NCBI GenBank assembly: GCA_020465985.1
Contig: JAANYP010002083.1
Span: forward strand, 310,001-374,000
Length of the DNA stretch: 64,000 bases
Direction of reading: 5' to 3'
DNA from: Centrapalus pauciflorus
Lineage: Eukaryota > Streptophyta > Magnoliopsida > Asterales > Asteraceae
Shown here piece after piece: positions 10,830-25,383 of this stretch; within the stretch, counting starts at the first letter, position 1; each line of letters starts with the position of its first letter. Both the position numbers and the translations under genes were made by a program. A model generated the notes under the pieces. That model was not told the origin of the DNA. It worked only from the letters and a program-made list of their open reading frames with translations, and made no database searches.

Positions 10830-13212
10830 CTACTTGGAAAAAACTTCAGCTTCAAGTTGAGTAAAATGAGGGCTTTGATGAGCTACTTGAAGTAGTTCTT
10901 CATCATCATATGAATCCCTGTAAGTCTCCAAGTTCAAATCTGAATTGATCAGAGCCGAAACACAAAGATCTTTCCTCCATTCTTCCAAGTGAGGAAATCC
11001 AACATAATCTGCATACTTATCACAGTACTGCATATATGCAACATAAAAAAAAACTCTTATCAGTTGGTATATATTAATTACTAAGGTGTTATTTGTGTTT
11101 TAAGAGGTTAATTAAATGTCTGAAGTCTGAAAACCATATCTGAAATTAAGAGGAAGCCTTAAGATCTGAAATTAAGAGGCTCTTAATTTTAGTTCAGACA
11201 ACCTCTTTCTCTTAATTTTAAGAGGTAAATTCAGAGGTTGCAACCTCTTAAGTCTGAAACTAAACAAACAATCTGAATTCATCATAGATCTAAATTTTAG
11301 ACTTTAAAGGCTCTTAATGAAAAACAAATGAGGCCTAAAACTTGTGAAACGCGTTAGAAAGGGATTTTCGTTACCACAAATTCGGCTATATCATGAGTAT
11401 TATGCTTCGGAATGCCGGCAGCTTCTCTAGATTGATAAAACTCTTGAATGGATTTCATCATTTCATCTTTTGATGGCAAACTTCTCTTGCCAGACAACAA
11501 CTGAGCTATCCATATTGCTTGTGATTCAAAGAAAGGGAACCCTATAATCTACACATCAAGTTAATTAAAGAAAAATGATAAGAAACATTATATATTAATA
11601 TATAATGTGTGTGCTTTGTAGCAAGCAAATGTCCCCGCGATGTTAGCCTAGTGGTTGGGGACATGAAATCTATAATGGAGGTTCAGGCCGGTTTCAAGTC
11701 CTGCACATATCCTTTAACCATGTGTTACACGATTTACCTCCTCCACGTTGGTCGTGGGACCATTTGGTGGAGGTCCCCGAGGGTGGGTTACCCTTTGTAG
11801 CAAGCAAATAAAATAATTAAAAAAGGTAAATGACTTTAATTAACCTTTCTAGGAATGCCTATAAAGGAGAGAGATGGGGCAAGGTTTGGAGGGAATGTGT
11901 GTTCAAATAAAGGTCCCACTCTATCATCATCAATGGCTACTTCTCCTTTGGTGTCAAGAAATGGAAATGAATATGAGTACCTGCATGCATATAAATTACA
12001 CTTTGTAGTTTGTACTATTAGCTTCCTAGATTGTACATTTAGAAAGCTTGAGTAGAGCTAAAGTTATGGTGGTTGAATTGTTTTTAATTACCCTGTACAG
12101 TATATGATAGTGTCTGCAATGAGCGATGAACCGTCGATAAACACCACCCTTCCATCTTCATGTAGGCATTCAATCTGCAACACGTTGTATCAGCGTTAAA
12201 CTGTAGCGATTTCTTATCTTTTTTTTTTGGGAAATTGGTTAAGAAACGAGTAGTATACCATCGGATGAAGATGTAGATTATCATGTTTAGCGATCACTTT
12301 CGATAAACCCTCTGAAACTTGAAGCGATTTCGCACTAAGATGGATCTCCTTAGCTACATTCACAAGCTCCATAGATATATCCTGTCCACTCAGTGAATTT
12401 CCCACCACCACCACCACCTGTAAGTATCCAACTTCATTAAAAAGCTCGGTTTTGATCGATACCAAGATTAGTGCTTTAAGAGGAAAAAGATTCGGTTACT
12501 TGATCTCGAAACGGCTCTGGAACCCTGTAAACATGGCTATGAAGTTGCTTTCTTTTCCATGCATCCATTCCTATATATACAAACAGATAGATTCATACGT
12601 ATAGATATGTATAATAAAAGAGATCGAATGAATTTTTTTACCTTTAATAGAAGGTAATCTAGGATACGAGTAGTGTCCGGTGGCGACAACCACGGCATCA
12701 AACACTTCTGAAACCACCTTATCTGAATCTTTAACTTTGCTCTTAACAATCCATCTTAAAAAATCTTTTCCAAATCCACCATAATCCAACATCCCAACAT
12801 ACTCTACTCTAGTATTGAACCTAATCATATCCCTTAAACCGAACCATTCGCAGAAATCTTTTAAGTACAATAGAAGCTCCTTGTGACCTGGAAATCTCCT
12901 TGTATCCCTTCCTTTCTTGATCAAGAAAGGGAAATCCGTAAACCCCATGATCTCCCTAGGCGACGTAAGCCTTAACGACTCGTAAATGCTGCTATGAACA
13001 TTTGAAAACGCGCCTTTCGTCGTCCCTTTTCCTAAAGGATCTTCGTCCTGATCAACATTAGCATCATACAACCATTGTCCTCCAACATCATGTTTTTGTT
13101 CCAAAACCACCACTTTGTGCCCTTCTTTCCTGAGCTCCCTAGCAGCCACCAAACCAGACGGTCCGGCCCCGATAACACACACGTATCTCGGAGGATTCCT
13201 CACTGAAACCAT
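10830..13212 (-). CDS. Flavin-containing monooxygenase, FMO GS-OX type
   Basis: NADPH/FAD monooxygenase, S-oxygenating in known plant relatives (aliphatic glucosinolate or other thioether S-oxidation); substrate here unknown. Exons on the minus strand: 13212-12642, 12570-12500, 12417-12259, 12174-12092, 11980-11845, 11548-11375, 11027-10830; all introns GT-AG, total 463 aa, normal for the family. FAD motif GAGPSG at 15-20, FPGHKELLLYL, ATGHYS near 181, NADPH motif GNSLSG near 220-225, then DTIIYCTGYS. The stretch WKRKQLHSHVYRVPEPF has K-R where relatives usually have P-G. Intron 5 carries a SINE and intron 6 a Tourist-like MITE. A TATA box lies 77 bp upstream of the ATG. Product family certain, exact subfamily less so. 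Confidence 0.93.
11095..11336. mobile_element. Tourist-like MITE in FMO intron 6
   Basis: 242 bp starting GGTGTTATTTGTGTTTTAAG and ending CAAATGAGGCC, flanked by TAA on both sides (11092-11094 and 11337-11339), as expected of PIF/Harbinger-derived MITEs. Interior consists of inverted AAGAGGTT and CTTAATTTT blocks. A related start (GGTGCTATTTGTTTTT) occurs near 26446. Confidence 0.7.
11631..11792 (+). mobile_element. tRNA-derived SINE in FMO intron 5
   Basis: 162 bp flanked by a perfect 17-bp duplication CTTTGTAGCAAGCAAAT (11614-11630 and 11793-11809). Contains a pol III box A-like GTTAGCCTAGTGGTTGG near 11643 and box B-like GGTTTCAAGTCC about 45 bp later. Inserted antisense to the FMO gene. 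The perfect duplication suggests a fairly recent insertion. Confidence 0.9.
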
Positions 13213-13288
13213 AGTGTTTGAGCCTGTTTGATTAAATTAAAAGGTGATCGATCGAGTGAGTGCACATTGTAAGAAGGGTGGGAAGGTG

Positions 13289-13297
13289 TTTTTATAG
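13289..13297 (-). promoter_or_regulatory. TATA box of the FMO gene
   Basis: Minus strand reads CTATAAAAA, 77 nt upstream of the ATG, in otherwise fitting promoter context. The rest of 13300-13835 is AT-rich intergenic DNA with no gene seen. Confidence 0.65.
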
Positions 13298-13835
13298 TGT
13301 GAGTTATGATTTTAATTAAAAAAAAAAAAAAAGATTGCTTCTAAAGGAAACTTGATTGATCATCGAAAAGATTGTCTGTTTTTGAAGTTGGTTGTATGTA
13401 TGATTACTTGTAAATTTTCCTTTTTTAGAGATATAATACATGTGTTTTACGTTATTAATCAAGTGTGACATGCAATTAACGTTACTTGATAAGGATACGA
13501 ACGTAGTAACCGTAATCATCGTGTGCCGGAGATCGAAGATTAATTATAATTTATTAAATAAAGATCGATGCAAATGATATGGTTAGCTACCAACACAACT
13601 TCATCATAAGTTAGATTTACTTGCATATTGATAGAAAGAAAAGAGAGTGCTGGGGGTGGGGGTCCAAGTCCAAGTATCATCAATGTAGTTTGTCTTGCAA
13701 GTTTTCATACGTGGTTGGCTGGTTCCGCCTCCTACACCAAATACTTAATTATTTATCCGTACTATATATACTTGAGCTTTATATATGAATATCTCTCTCT
13801 AGTTATTACTCATATTTATTATTATTTTTAAAGTA

Positions 13836-14580
13836 AATTACTTCGTTGATCATTTAAAGTTGCTTATTATGACTAGTTTAGTCCTTCAACTTTTGAAATT
13901 ACTCTGACAATCATTTAAATAAGAATTTTGAACATCAATGGTCCTTTATTGAAATGGATGTTTGGAGAAATGTAAGGACATTTAACATATTCTGTATGAA
14001 TAGAGGACCATTGATGTTTAGAATTCACATTTAAAGGATTAGTAGAGTAATTTTAAAAGTTAAAGGACTGAACCAGTCATAATAGGTAAACTTAAAGGCA
14101 AGGTTATCGAAATCGTGATTTAAATCGTAGGATCGTACGATCCTACAAGTGGATTTCGATCAGGATCGCTAGTAGGTATGATTTTGGGTAGGATCGTAAG
14201 CAAGAACGTAGGATCGTTAGTAAGATCGTATGACGATCCGATCCTACATATGGTTTGTTTCGTAGGATCGTTAGTAAGATCGTAAGATCGTAGGATCGTT
14301 AGGCCCCTCAATCTAGCCGCATATTTTTTGAATCCAAGGTACCAATTTAGTTCTGCTCATGACTGTGATTCTTGTTTCATCAAAGTGGCACTATATACGT
14401 GCCTTGAATGAATGGGTAGGAAATGACTCTCTTTTTCATATGATATAATACTGTGATATATATTATTTAATTTCGATAGGATCTTACGATCCCGATCCCG
14501 ATCTTGCAATGACAAAAACGATCCTAGGTAAGATCTCGATCTTGACAACCTTGCTTAAAGGATCAACAGATTACGTTAAA
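13836..14580. mobile_element. Foldback MITE split by a hAT insertion
   Basis: Left arm at about 13843-13915 (TTGATCATTTAAAG... TTATTATGACT) is inverted at 14030-14098 and continues at 14554-14580 (…AAAGGATCAACAG) after the hAT element at 14099-14553 is removed. I could not settle its own target duplication. A dated nesting: foldback first, hAT second. Confidence 0.6.
14099..14553. mobile_element. hAT-type MITE (GATCGTAGGATCGT family), copy 1
   Basis: 455 bp with ends CAAGGTTATCGAAATC and GATCTTGACAACCTTG, flanked by the perfect 8-bp duplication CTTAAAGG (14091-14098 and 14554-14561). The interior carries many GATCGTAGGATCGT and GATCGTAAG subrepeats. A second copy in the opposite orientation is at 47966-48436. 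Confidence 0.88.
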
Positions 14581-14638
14581 CTTATTTTTATAATTAATTA
14601 ATATTCATGTTTAATTAGTTACAACCTAGAAAACTTTT

Positions 14639-15706
14639 TAGAAATGGCCAGGAAAAAAATATATATTACAAATGCTCGAAGTTTAAAAGTTGTATTACAA
14701 TTACTTGGGTCGGACTTAGAAATACCAACCTGTCATAACCCACTTACAGGTCGGACTTAGAAACACCGACCTGTCATTGTCACCAATTTCCAAGCTGCAC
14801 ATGCTAACCCAATAATTCTAACACTTAATAAAAAAATTAAATACGAAAACTAATAAAACAATAATAATAACGTAAAATTAAAATATAATGATAAAATTAA
14901 AATTTATATCTGAAACGACATCACCAGTGGACAGTATATAATCGAAGTACATCTCCTCCGTTAATTTAAAATAAATGATGTTTGGCTACACGACGACATA
15001 ACGGAGGAGATCTACTTCGATTATATTTAAAATTTAGATAAGTTATATCCTTTATTTTAAATTAAAATAAAATACAACAAGTGATAATTTTTGAAAAAAT
15101 TAAGTACGTGGATAATTCTTGAAAAATAATTGTTTCCATAAAATGTATGTAAACACAAAATTAAATCATATAAATATTAATTTTTGTATTTATCTTTTAT
15201 TTTACTTTATTTAATAATATGTATTTATCATTTTAAATGAAATGTGGTGATGAGAAGTGACAATTTGTGTTCTCCTTTATTATATATATAGAGATAGTTG
15301 TAAAATTAATATTAAATGAACTTTTTAATTTTTTACATTTAAATTTCTAGTGTTTAAATTTTAAATTTTATCTTTATATTTTACATATAAAATTAATCTT
15401 TAAATTTTAGACATAAATTTCAGATATAAATTTAATTTTATCATTATATTTTAATTTTACTTTATTATTATTGTTTTATTAGTTTTCGTATTTAATTTTT
15501 TTTATTAAGTGTTAGAATTATTGGGTTAGCATGTGCAGCTTGGAAATTGGTGACAACGACAGGTCGGTATTTCTAAGTCCGACCTGTAAGTGGGTTATGA
15601 CAGGTTGGTATTTTTAAGTCCGACCCAAGTAATTATAATACAACTTTCAAACTTCGAGCATTTGTAATATATATATTTTTTTCCTGGCCATTTCTAAAAA
15701 ATTTTC
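14639..15706. mobile_element. Large foldback element, 9-bp TSD, with nested structures
   Basis: 1,068 bp with inverted ends of about 180 bp (GAAAACTTTTTAGAAATGGCC at the left, its near-complement at the right), flanked by TACAACCTA on both sides (14630-14638 and 15707-15715). MULE-type by duplication length. Inside are a second, shorter inverted repeat (about 14938-15032, arms around ATAATCGAAGTACATCTCCT) and a Helitron 5'-end-like stretch on the minus strand at 15297-15240 (TCTCTATATATATAATAAAG then GAGAACACAAATTGTCAC). Confidence 0.85.
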
Positions 15707-15715
15707 TACAACCTA

Positions 15716-17182
15716 ACAATGAGAATAAATAAACGAAAGTTACAGCGGAGAAAAAAGGGTAAATCAAATTTCAAGAAAACCTAAATAGAAACCATAGGTT
15801 TGTATTTAAATGTTTGTTTTTTTTTTTTTTTTTTGAAATAATATTTTAAATTTTTATCATGAAAAAGACATGGAAGGAAAAAGGTGTTGAAGGAATTGGT
15901 TTGAAAAAGGGAGTTGGTGAGTCCAAGTATGTTCCCTTGGCTTCAAGGAGGGGCAATCTCTGTGGGGACTCCCTTCTTTTCAAACCTATTTCTATTTTTC
16001 TTTTACTTTTGTAGGCAAATTTTTCTTCAACGAATTAAACTAATAATAATATATATAAAACTGGAATTGTGGTGACTCACTCGATTAATTTAATCCCATA
16101 AATATACATTATTATAAAATAAACAACCTAAACTAATGTTGTTTCAAGTTCTAAAAACCGATTCAAATTTAGTTTTGAGTTTAACCAAACATAACTAAGA
16201 ATTGGGTTTCTGAAAAATCGTGGGTCATTAAAACATTGTAATTATCATAATTATGATATATGTTAAAAAGATAATCGAATTAGCAATCAAGACTTGGGTA
16301 AAGGTAGGAACTGAACTAGAATTATTTTTCGATAACAACTATTTGTCTATGTCACAATTATCCCTAGAACACATTTCTACATTTTCTATTATAAAATCTA
16401 CAAAGTGGATTTTTCTACACACAACATACTTAACTAATTGAACATTATATAGAATTACAACAAGAAAAACATGGTGTGCTAATTAACGAGTACAATATGC
16501 TTATTATTCTAGTGAAATAATTGATGTTGATGGGTACTATTCAAACATCTCTTAATAGGAGTAGATCGACTAATCACTTGTCAAAATAAGTATTACTTTG
16601 TAACATATATTAAAAAATAATTGTTGTGAATGAAAAAAAAAAAAAAAAGAATACAGAATAACCTACTATCTGGATTCTGGATCTCAGATCCCCATTAACC
16701 GGTGATGAGAGTGTAAACATAAGGAAAGTTTATTTAGCACGCTAAGAATGTTCGTTTATCAATAATCGTTTAGAAATTAATATCTACACATTTTTAATCC
16801 AACATGATTAATGAGTATAATCTTGATATTTACATGTTTCTAATCCACTATTCGTGGCTTTTTGCATGTGACATCTTGCATGACTTTTTTCGATCCGGTG
16901 TTTGTTTATGGTTGTAACCTTTTTGTCGTTGTTTAGTCATGTTTGTTGGATAGATGGGTGGGAACAAGATATAATTGAGAAGAATAAAGTAAGATGGATG
17001 GCTTATCAATCTATTTCTACAAAATGGAAGAAATTTTATCTAAATCCTAAATAAACTAAATTTATAAATAAAAAAAAAAAAGTTCTTTCCGTCCATAGGT
17101 TCGACTTTATACTCTTTTAAACATAAGCTCAGCAAACACATCAAATTATTTAAAAAGCACTCACGCTTTTGATATTAGTTAA
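15716..17182. other. Intergenic, no gene seen
   Basis: AT-rich with poly-T (15815-15833) and poly-A (16632-16648) runs. No frame with family character, no tRNA-like structure, no element ends recognised. Confidence 0.5.
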
Positions 17183-17455
17183 TACATATAGGGGTGGGTT
17201 CAATGGAAAACCACTATGCACCGGAAAACCGTGGAAACCTACGCATACCGTCCGATTTGGTGCATTTCATGAAAAACGTGGTGGCATGATCGTAAATAAG
17301 GTGATGCATCAAGCGAGATTTTGATGCATCACGCGGGAAATTTGATGCGTCACGCGGGATTTTGATGCATCGCGCGGGGAATTTGATGCATTTGTGGTGG
17401 TGCAGTGCGGTTTTCACAAGTTTTCAGGTGTATTGTGGTTTTCCATTGAACCCAC
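17183..17455. mobile_element. TA-type foldback element with TGATGCATCACGCGG core
   Basis: Ends TATAGGGGTGGGTTCAATGG and CCATTGAACCCACCTCAG are inverted copies (GGTTCAATGGAAAACCAC in both). Interior holds four tandem near-repeats of TTTTGATGCATCACGCGGG (17303-17392). A degenerate relative is at 10375-10567. Confidence 0.75.
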
Positions 17456-17634
17456 CTCAGTTAATATAATACGAAAGTATTATTTAACTTGAAAATATTA
17501 TAGTTATTTTTTTATACATTTGACATTTCACAAGGTGTATTATGAATGTTTAATTTTAAGATAAATAACATATAATATTACAAAATTTTATCATTATAAT
17601 CAACTCAAATAAATCATAACAAAACGAAGATAAT

Positions 17635-17721
<87 letters not shown>

Positions 17722-17726
<5 letters not shown>

Positions 17727-19000
17727 TGAGATCATTGCAGAACCTTAATTTAGTGCAGAACCATAGAACCAATCTAAACCATTAGATTATAATATAACAC
17801 TAGGGATAAGATGGTAATTATATAATTAACATTGAATTAATAGCAGCCTACCAAGTTTGACTGTCCACTTTGACTTTTTTTTTTTACTCTTTTAATATAT
17901 AATGGACATGCAGTGTTGCATCGACGTTAAATATACGATATCAAAGTGTTCATTCGACATCGAATGGTCGTATGGGTAAAAAAAATTACGAAAAATAAAC
18001 ACGTAAATTTTTTTTCAAAAAAATATATTCATGACCGTTCTCGTTAAATCCACCAACTTTGACTACTAATTTTGACTATTATTTATCTCTGTTAATAATG
18101 AACGTATATGCAGTGTTGCATCGACGTTAAATATACGGTATCAAAGTGTTCATTCGATATCGAATGATCTCATGATCTCACCATGATATATTGCATCGTG
18201 GTCTGGGTAAAATTTTTTTACGAAAAATAAAAAAATATATATCATAACCGTTCTCGTTAAATCCACCAACTTTGACTACTAATTGTGACTATTATTTTGG
18301 CTCTGTTAGTAATGAACGTATATGCAATGTTGCATTGACGTTAAATATACGATATCAAAGTGTTCATTCGATATCGAATGATCTCATGATCTCACCATGA
18401 TATATTGCATCGTGGTCTGGGTAAAATTTTTTTTACGAAAAATAAAAAATATATATCATAACCGTTCTCGTTAAATCCACCAACTTTGACTACTAATTGT
18501 GACTATTATTTTAGCTCTGTTAATAATGAGCGTATATGCAGTGTTGCATTGACGTTAAATATACGATATCAAAGTGTTCATTCGATATCGAATGATCTCA
18601 TTATCTCACCATGATATATTGCATCGTGGTCTGGGTAATTTTTTTTTACGAAAAATAAACACGTAAAATTTTTTCGAAAAAAATATATCATGACCGGTCT
18701 CGTTTTAAAGAGTATAAAATTCTCGTTTTTATGGTATAATTTTTTTGATTTAAAAATTAATAATATTAATGTTATTTTAATTTAAAGAAAAAAGATATTT
18801 ATTTTGCTAATGTCAATCTTTTTGCTATTTCCAATCTTTTCCTTTTTTACCTCTCTAAGAATTAAAATATCACTATTACCAATCTTTTTTTCACTAATTC
18901 CAAACTTAACTCTTTTAATCAAGACCATTAGATTATTCTAATCTATGGACGATATTGGTTCTACAGTTCTACACTAAATTTAGGTTCTGCAATGATCTCA

Positions 19001-19002
<2 letters not shown>
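17722..19002. mobile_element. TA-flanked foldback element Z with four ~210-bp tandem repeats
   Basis: Left end TAGGGTTGAGATCATTGCAG and right end CTGCAATGATCTCATC are inverted, followed inward by inverted GAACCTAAATTTAGTG and ATTAGATT blocks. Between them are four direct repeats, each containing GTTGCATCGACGTTAAATAT, CATTCGATATCGAATG and CAACTTTGACTACTAAT; the common word GTTGCA recurs with spacings of about 200, 214 and 214 bp (near 17915, 18115, 18329 and 18543). No coding capacity. Confidence 0.85.
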
Positions 19003-20338
<1,336 letters not shown>

Positions 20339-20343
<5 letters not shown>

Positions 20344-20712
20344 CCATTGTGAACAAGTTATTCGTTGTGAACGTTGTGAACAAGTAAAAAAAATACATAT
20401 AATCATTCATGTATATCAAAAAGTGTTTGTAACATGATTCATATGATTCAAAAGGTTCATAGAAGTGTCTACAACAAGATTCAGAACATTCAAAAGGTTC
20501 ATAGTAGTTTTTATAACAAGATGCATAGGATTCAACAAAATTCTTAAGATTCGACAAATTCATAGGATTCAATAAAATTCATAGGAACCAATAAGATTTA
20601 TCGGTTAATAGAAGGGTTTGGTAGTATTTTCAACAAGATTCGTAAGATTCAAAGCTATTTTTTGGTTGTTCACAATGTTCACAACGAATAAAGTGTTCAC
20701 AAAAGATCTTTA

Positions 20713-20715
<3 letters not shown>
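20339..20715. mobile_element. TA-flanked foldback element U
   Basis: Arms GTGAACAAGTTATTCGTTGT and TTCACAACGAATAAAGTGTT are inverted. Interior has many GATTCAT/AGATTCA words (20435-20660). Confidence 0.8.
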
Positions 20716-22047
<1,332 letters not shown>

Positions 22048-22700
22048 TCTATATAATAAAAAGAACACAAATTGTCACATGGTTTCACCTCGTTTTATCT
22101 AAAAAAATAATTACTCGTTACTAATTTTTAGAATAAAATAAAAGATAAATACAATCCATTATTTTTAATATCTACAACGGTTAATAAATATAAAAAATAA
22201 ATACAGTTTATTATTTCTTATATATCTTTAAATATTACTAAATAGATAAGATTTAAATCTACATCCAAATTATATACTTATCTATATATCTAATTAAAAA
22301 ATGTATTATTTGTCTATAAACTTACTAATATATTAAAAATAAATACAAATCATATATTAGATATTAAATATTTAATAAGTAAATATAATACAGTATCAAT
22401 AAAATCATATTTCATAAAATTTTATTTATTAAATAATATATAAAAATTATGTTACATAAAATTAAAATTTCAAATTATGTTCATTTAAATATATATAAAT
22501 TAAGAAATAAAAAATTTAAAAGAATGTTAAAAAAAAGTAACTATTGTTCTTGAATATTTAAAAAAATAAATAAATAATATATATGATAAATAATTGTATT
22601 TTTATAAGAATTAACATTTATATGGTTTAATTTTAAATTACATACATTTTATCTAACCAATTATTAAATTATTCACGTAATACGTGGGTTCATAAACTAG
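22048..22700 (+). mobile_element. Non-autonomous Helitron, complete
   Basis: 5' end TCTATATAATAAAAAGAACAC preceded by A (22047); 3' end CTAG followed by T (22701), so insertion is between A and T as Helitrons do. A 5-bp stem (CACGT-aat-ACGTG) sits about 10 nt before the CTAG. 653 bp, no coding capacity. Confidence 0.82.
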
Positions 22701-22701
22701 T

Positions 22702-24043
22702 TAGTTATAAATATATAGAAAACTTATTAATATGCTTTTTCTATATTTTATAATATCAAAAGGTTAATAAATATTAAAATAATCAAAATGATAAAGATAA
22801 ATAAGTGATATATATTAGTATCCAAAGTACTAGATAAGTTCACCAAAATAAATATATACATGTAAAAATTCAAACAACGATTTCAATTTTTTTTTTTTTA
22901 AAACTTATAACCTTATCAATTTATAGTTTAACATTTAATTTTAAATTAAGAAAAAAAAAACTCAAAAGTTTTATCCATTAGTATCTATTGTTATGAATTT
23001 ATTTCAAACAAAATCTAAACATAAAATTATGATGTGAAAAAAGATAACATCAAGTTTTTAAATCAAAAATATTATTGAAAATATGTATAAATTATAATCA
23101 AATTTTGTTCACGCTTTTTTTATCACCAACCTTATCATTATCCCTAATTTGTAGTGACATTGGTCGAAACTTTATTTTAAACGGTTGAGATCGAATACAG
23201 AAGTAATTTGACGGTAAATATGTTACCACGTGAACATATTTTGTCTTTATTGCGTCAACAACATATTTATATAAAATTTTATCAAAATAAGTGACCACTG
23301 AACCAATGAAACATAGGTTTTATGAGAAAATAAAACTTTATCAAAATAAGAAATTTAAAGATATATAACAAGAAAAAGAAAGAAGAAGAAAGGGTAGTAG
23401 TCAAATGTATGAGCGGTAGCATTGGCTTTTTAGTTATCTGACCAGAAAAAGAAAAAGGCCTAAAAAGAAGAAAGAAACTTTAAAATATGAAAAGTGTAGG
23501 GGGCGCTTTTGCCTTTTGGAAAAAGATGTACTACCACATCGATTTTACTCTCTGTCCACGCATGGACGTAAACACCAATAAAAAGTAAAACAGAGTCAAC
23601 ACACACAAACACTGCCAATACAATATCAACATGTTTAAAAGCATCATCTATTTCTTCTATTTTACTTTTTAACAACTATTTACTAACGAAATAAGTTAAC
23701 CTTAGAAAACTGTTTCACACCACTCTGAAAGATATTTCTACACCCACGCTCGGTTCTTGCCAAGGGCAAGACGGACTATGACACAGGACCCAAATTTTTG
23801 TAAGGTTTCAAAAAAGTTCACTTATGTATATACTGTACGTATTAGTTGGGTTTACCCAAAATCTATAGTAAGCTTTATAAATTTATAATATTAGTGAATT
23901 TTATAAATATATATAAATGGCCTTTCTTTTGATTATCGCCTAGAGACTCCAAAATCTAAGTGACGGCCCTGCTTACACCGTTGTGCGATTTACCTTGGCA
24001 TCGACATGATTGTGTTGCTTATATTGGCGTGACTTAGCTAAAC
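22702..24043. other. Intergenic, AT-rich; dispersed repeat at its start
   Basis: The block at 22707-22940 recurs, diverged, at 50385-50620 (shared words ATATCAAAAGGTTAATAAA and AAATATATACATGTAAAAAT). At 23760-23965 a fragment with AGGGCAAGACGG and GACGGCCCTG ends may be an old MITE. No gene seen. Confidence 0.5.
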
Positions 24044-24046
24044 TTA

Positions 24047-24472
24047 GGGTATGTTTGGCAAAACTAGCTGTAGCTTTGTGTTTTTAATAGAGGTAGAGCT
24101 TTTAGTAGCTGAAGCTTTTGAGAGCTGAAGCTTTTTAAAAGAGCTAGAGCTTTTAGTTTTATAAAAGTGTTTGGTAAAAGTAACTCTAGCTGTAGTTTTT
24201 AGTATTAAATTACTTAAAAGGGTATTAATATTAATTAAAGGTGGTAGTTTATGATTAATAGAAGGGTAAAAAAGTAAATATGTTTGACAAAAAGCTCCGG
24301 AACTTTTCAAAAGCTACTTCTACTAGCTTTTCAAAAAAGAGCTTATTTTTTAGAAAAAGAAAACTCTATGTATCCTTCCAAACAAAACTTTTATTTTTTA
24401 GTAGAACTTATTCAAAATAAAAGCTTCTAAAAGCTCTTAAAAGCTCTTAGAAGCTTTCTACCAAACATAGTC
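24047..24472. mobile_element. Tourist-like MITE with TTA duplication
   Basis: Ends GGGTATGTTTGGCAAAAC and CTACCAAACATAGTC are inverted and flanked by TTA (24044-24046 and 24473-24475). Interior full of AGCTTTTAAAAGCTC blocks. The end sequence matches the GGG..TGTTTGG Tourist consensus. Confidence 0.82.
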
Positions 24473-24475
24473 TTA

Positions 24476-25367
24476 ATACACTTAAGCATGGCTAAGCGTT
24501 TTCATAGTAAAAAGACACAATTAAAATAGTTGTCAAAATCGTAATAAAAGTTATTAAATGCGTAATAAGTATCGAAAGTATTCTATAAACATTCGATGGT
24601 TGTATTTTATTTTTGTTTATCATATCATATGAATCTTGCTTCGGATTTCCAAAACTACGACCTTTTTATATTTATATTTACACGATGCATCGAGGAAACC
24701 ATTTTAAAACCTAAACATTACGTTCTCCTAAACCTTTTAAAATCTTTCAAAAGTCTTGTACCGAACGTACTATAACTAAAACCAATAATAAAAATATAAA
24801 AATAATGACCAACGTGAACAAGTTCAGTATTAAACTGTTAATTTAGTTATGGTTTAGACATAATTTAATTCCAAAACTGAATTGAATTCAAATAAAACTG
24901 AAATCATGACATGACAGAAGGAAACCAAACCGACTTGGTTTCAAATTTGACCATTAAAAAAAAAATCTTTAAAAAAGGTTCCAATTTTGTTATTTCCACT
25001 TTAGATTATTACATATTAATTATACCGTACATGTGTCAATTTCAGCACGTTCAAGTAACCGGGTCAAATGGGTTGAGAACCAAAAGTCATAAATTTTACA
25101 TAATTTTGAAATTTTTTTTAAAGAACTAGTTTTTAATACACCGTTTTATAAATTTTCATTTTAAAAAATTTATGTTCTATCTTAATTTTTTACAATAGAT
25201 CCATTTAACTGTTCGGCCTGTTTGGTCGTTGCTAATTTGAGTAGAGAGGTTTTAAATAATAAAATTCTGGAACAAAAAGAACTTGCTAAATATAATTGTT
25301 TCTAATTGTCCTATTAGTTGGTTTTCATATAAGTTTTAAATCAATTCTTTGGGGACGTTTGGTATAA
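24476..25367. other. Intergenic, no gene seen
   Basis: AT-rich; no supported frame. A Tourist-like end (GGGGACGTTTGGTATAATAG) begins near 25352 and hosts the SINE that follows; its other end was not found. Confidence 0.5.
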
Positions 25368-25383
25368 TAGAAAGAAATTAAAT

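Noticed and set aside
11643..11690. Possible tRNA gene in the FMO intron
   Set aside because: Box A and box B are present but no cloverleaf; the 17-bp target duplication shows it is a SINE. The same reasoning applies to 25490-25546.
23460..24310. Minus-strand frames of 71 and 88 codons
   Set aside because: The second lies inside the Tourist-like MITE; the first has no recognisable domain or splice context.
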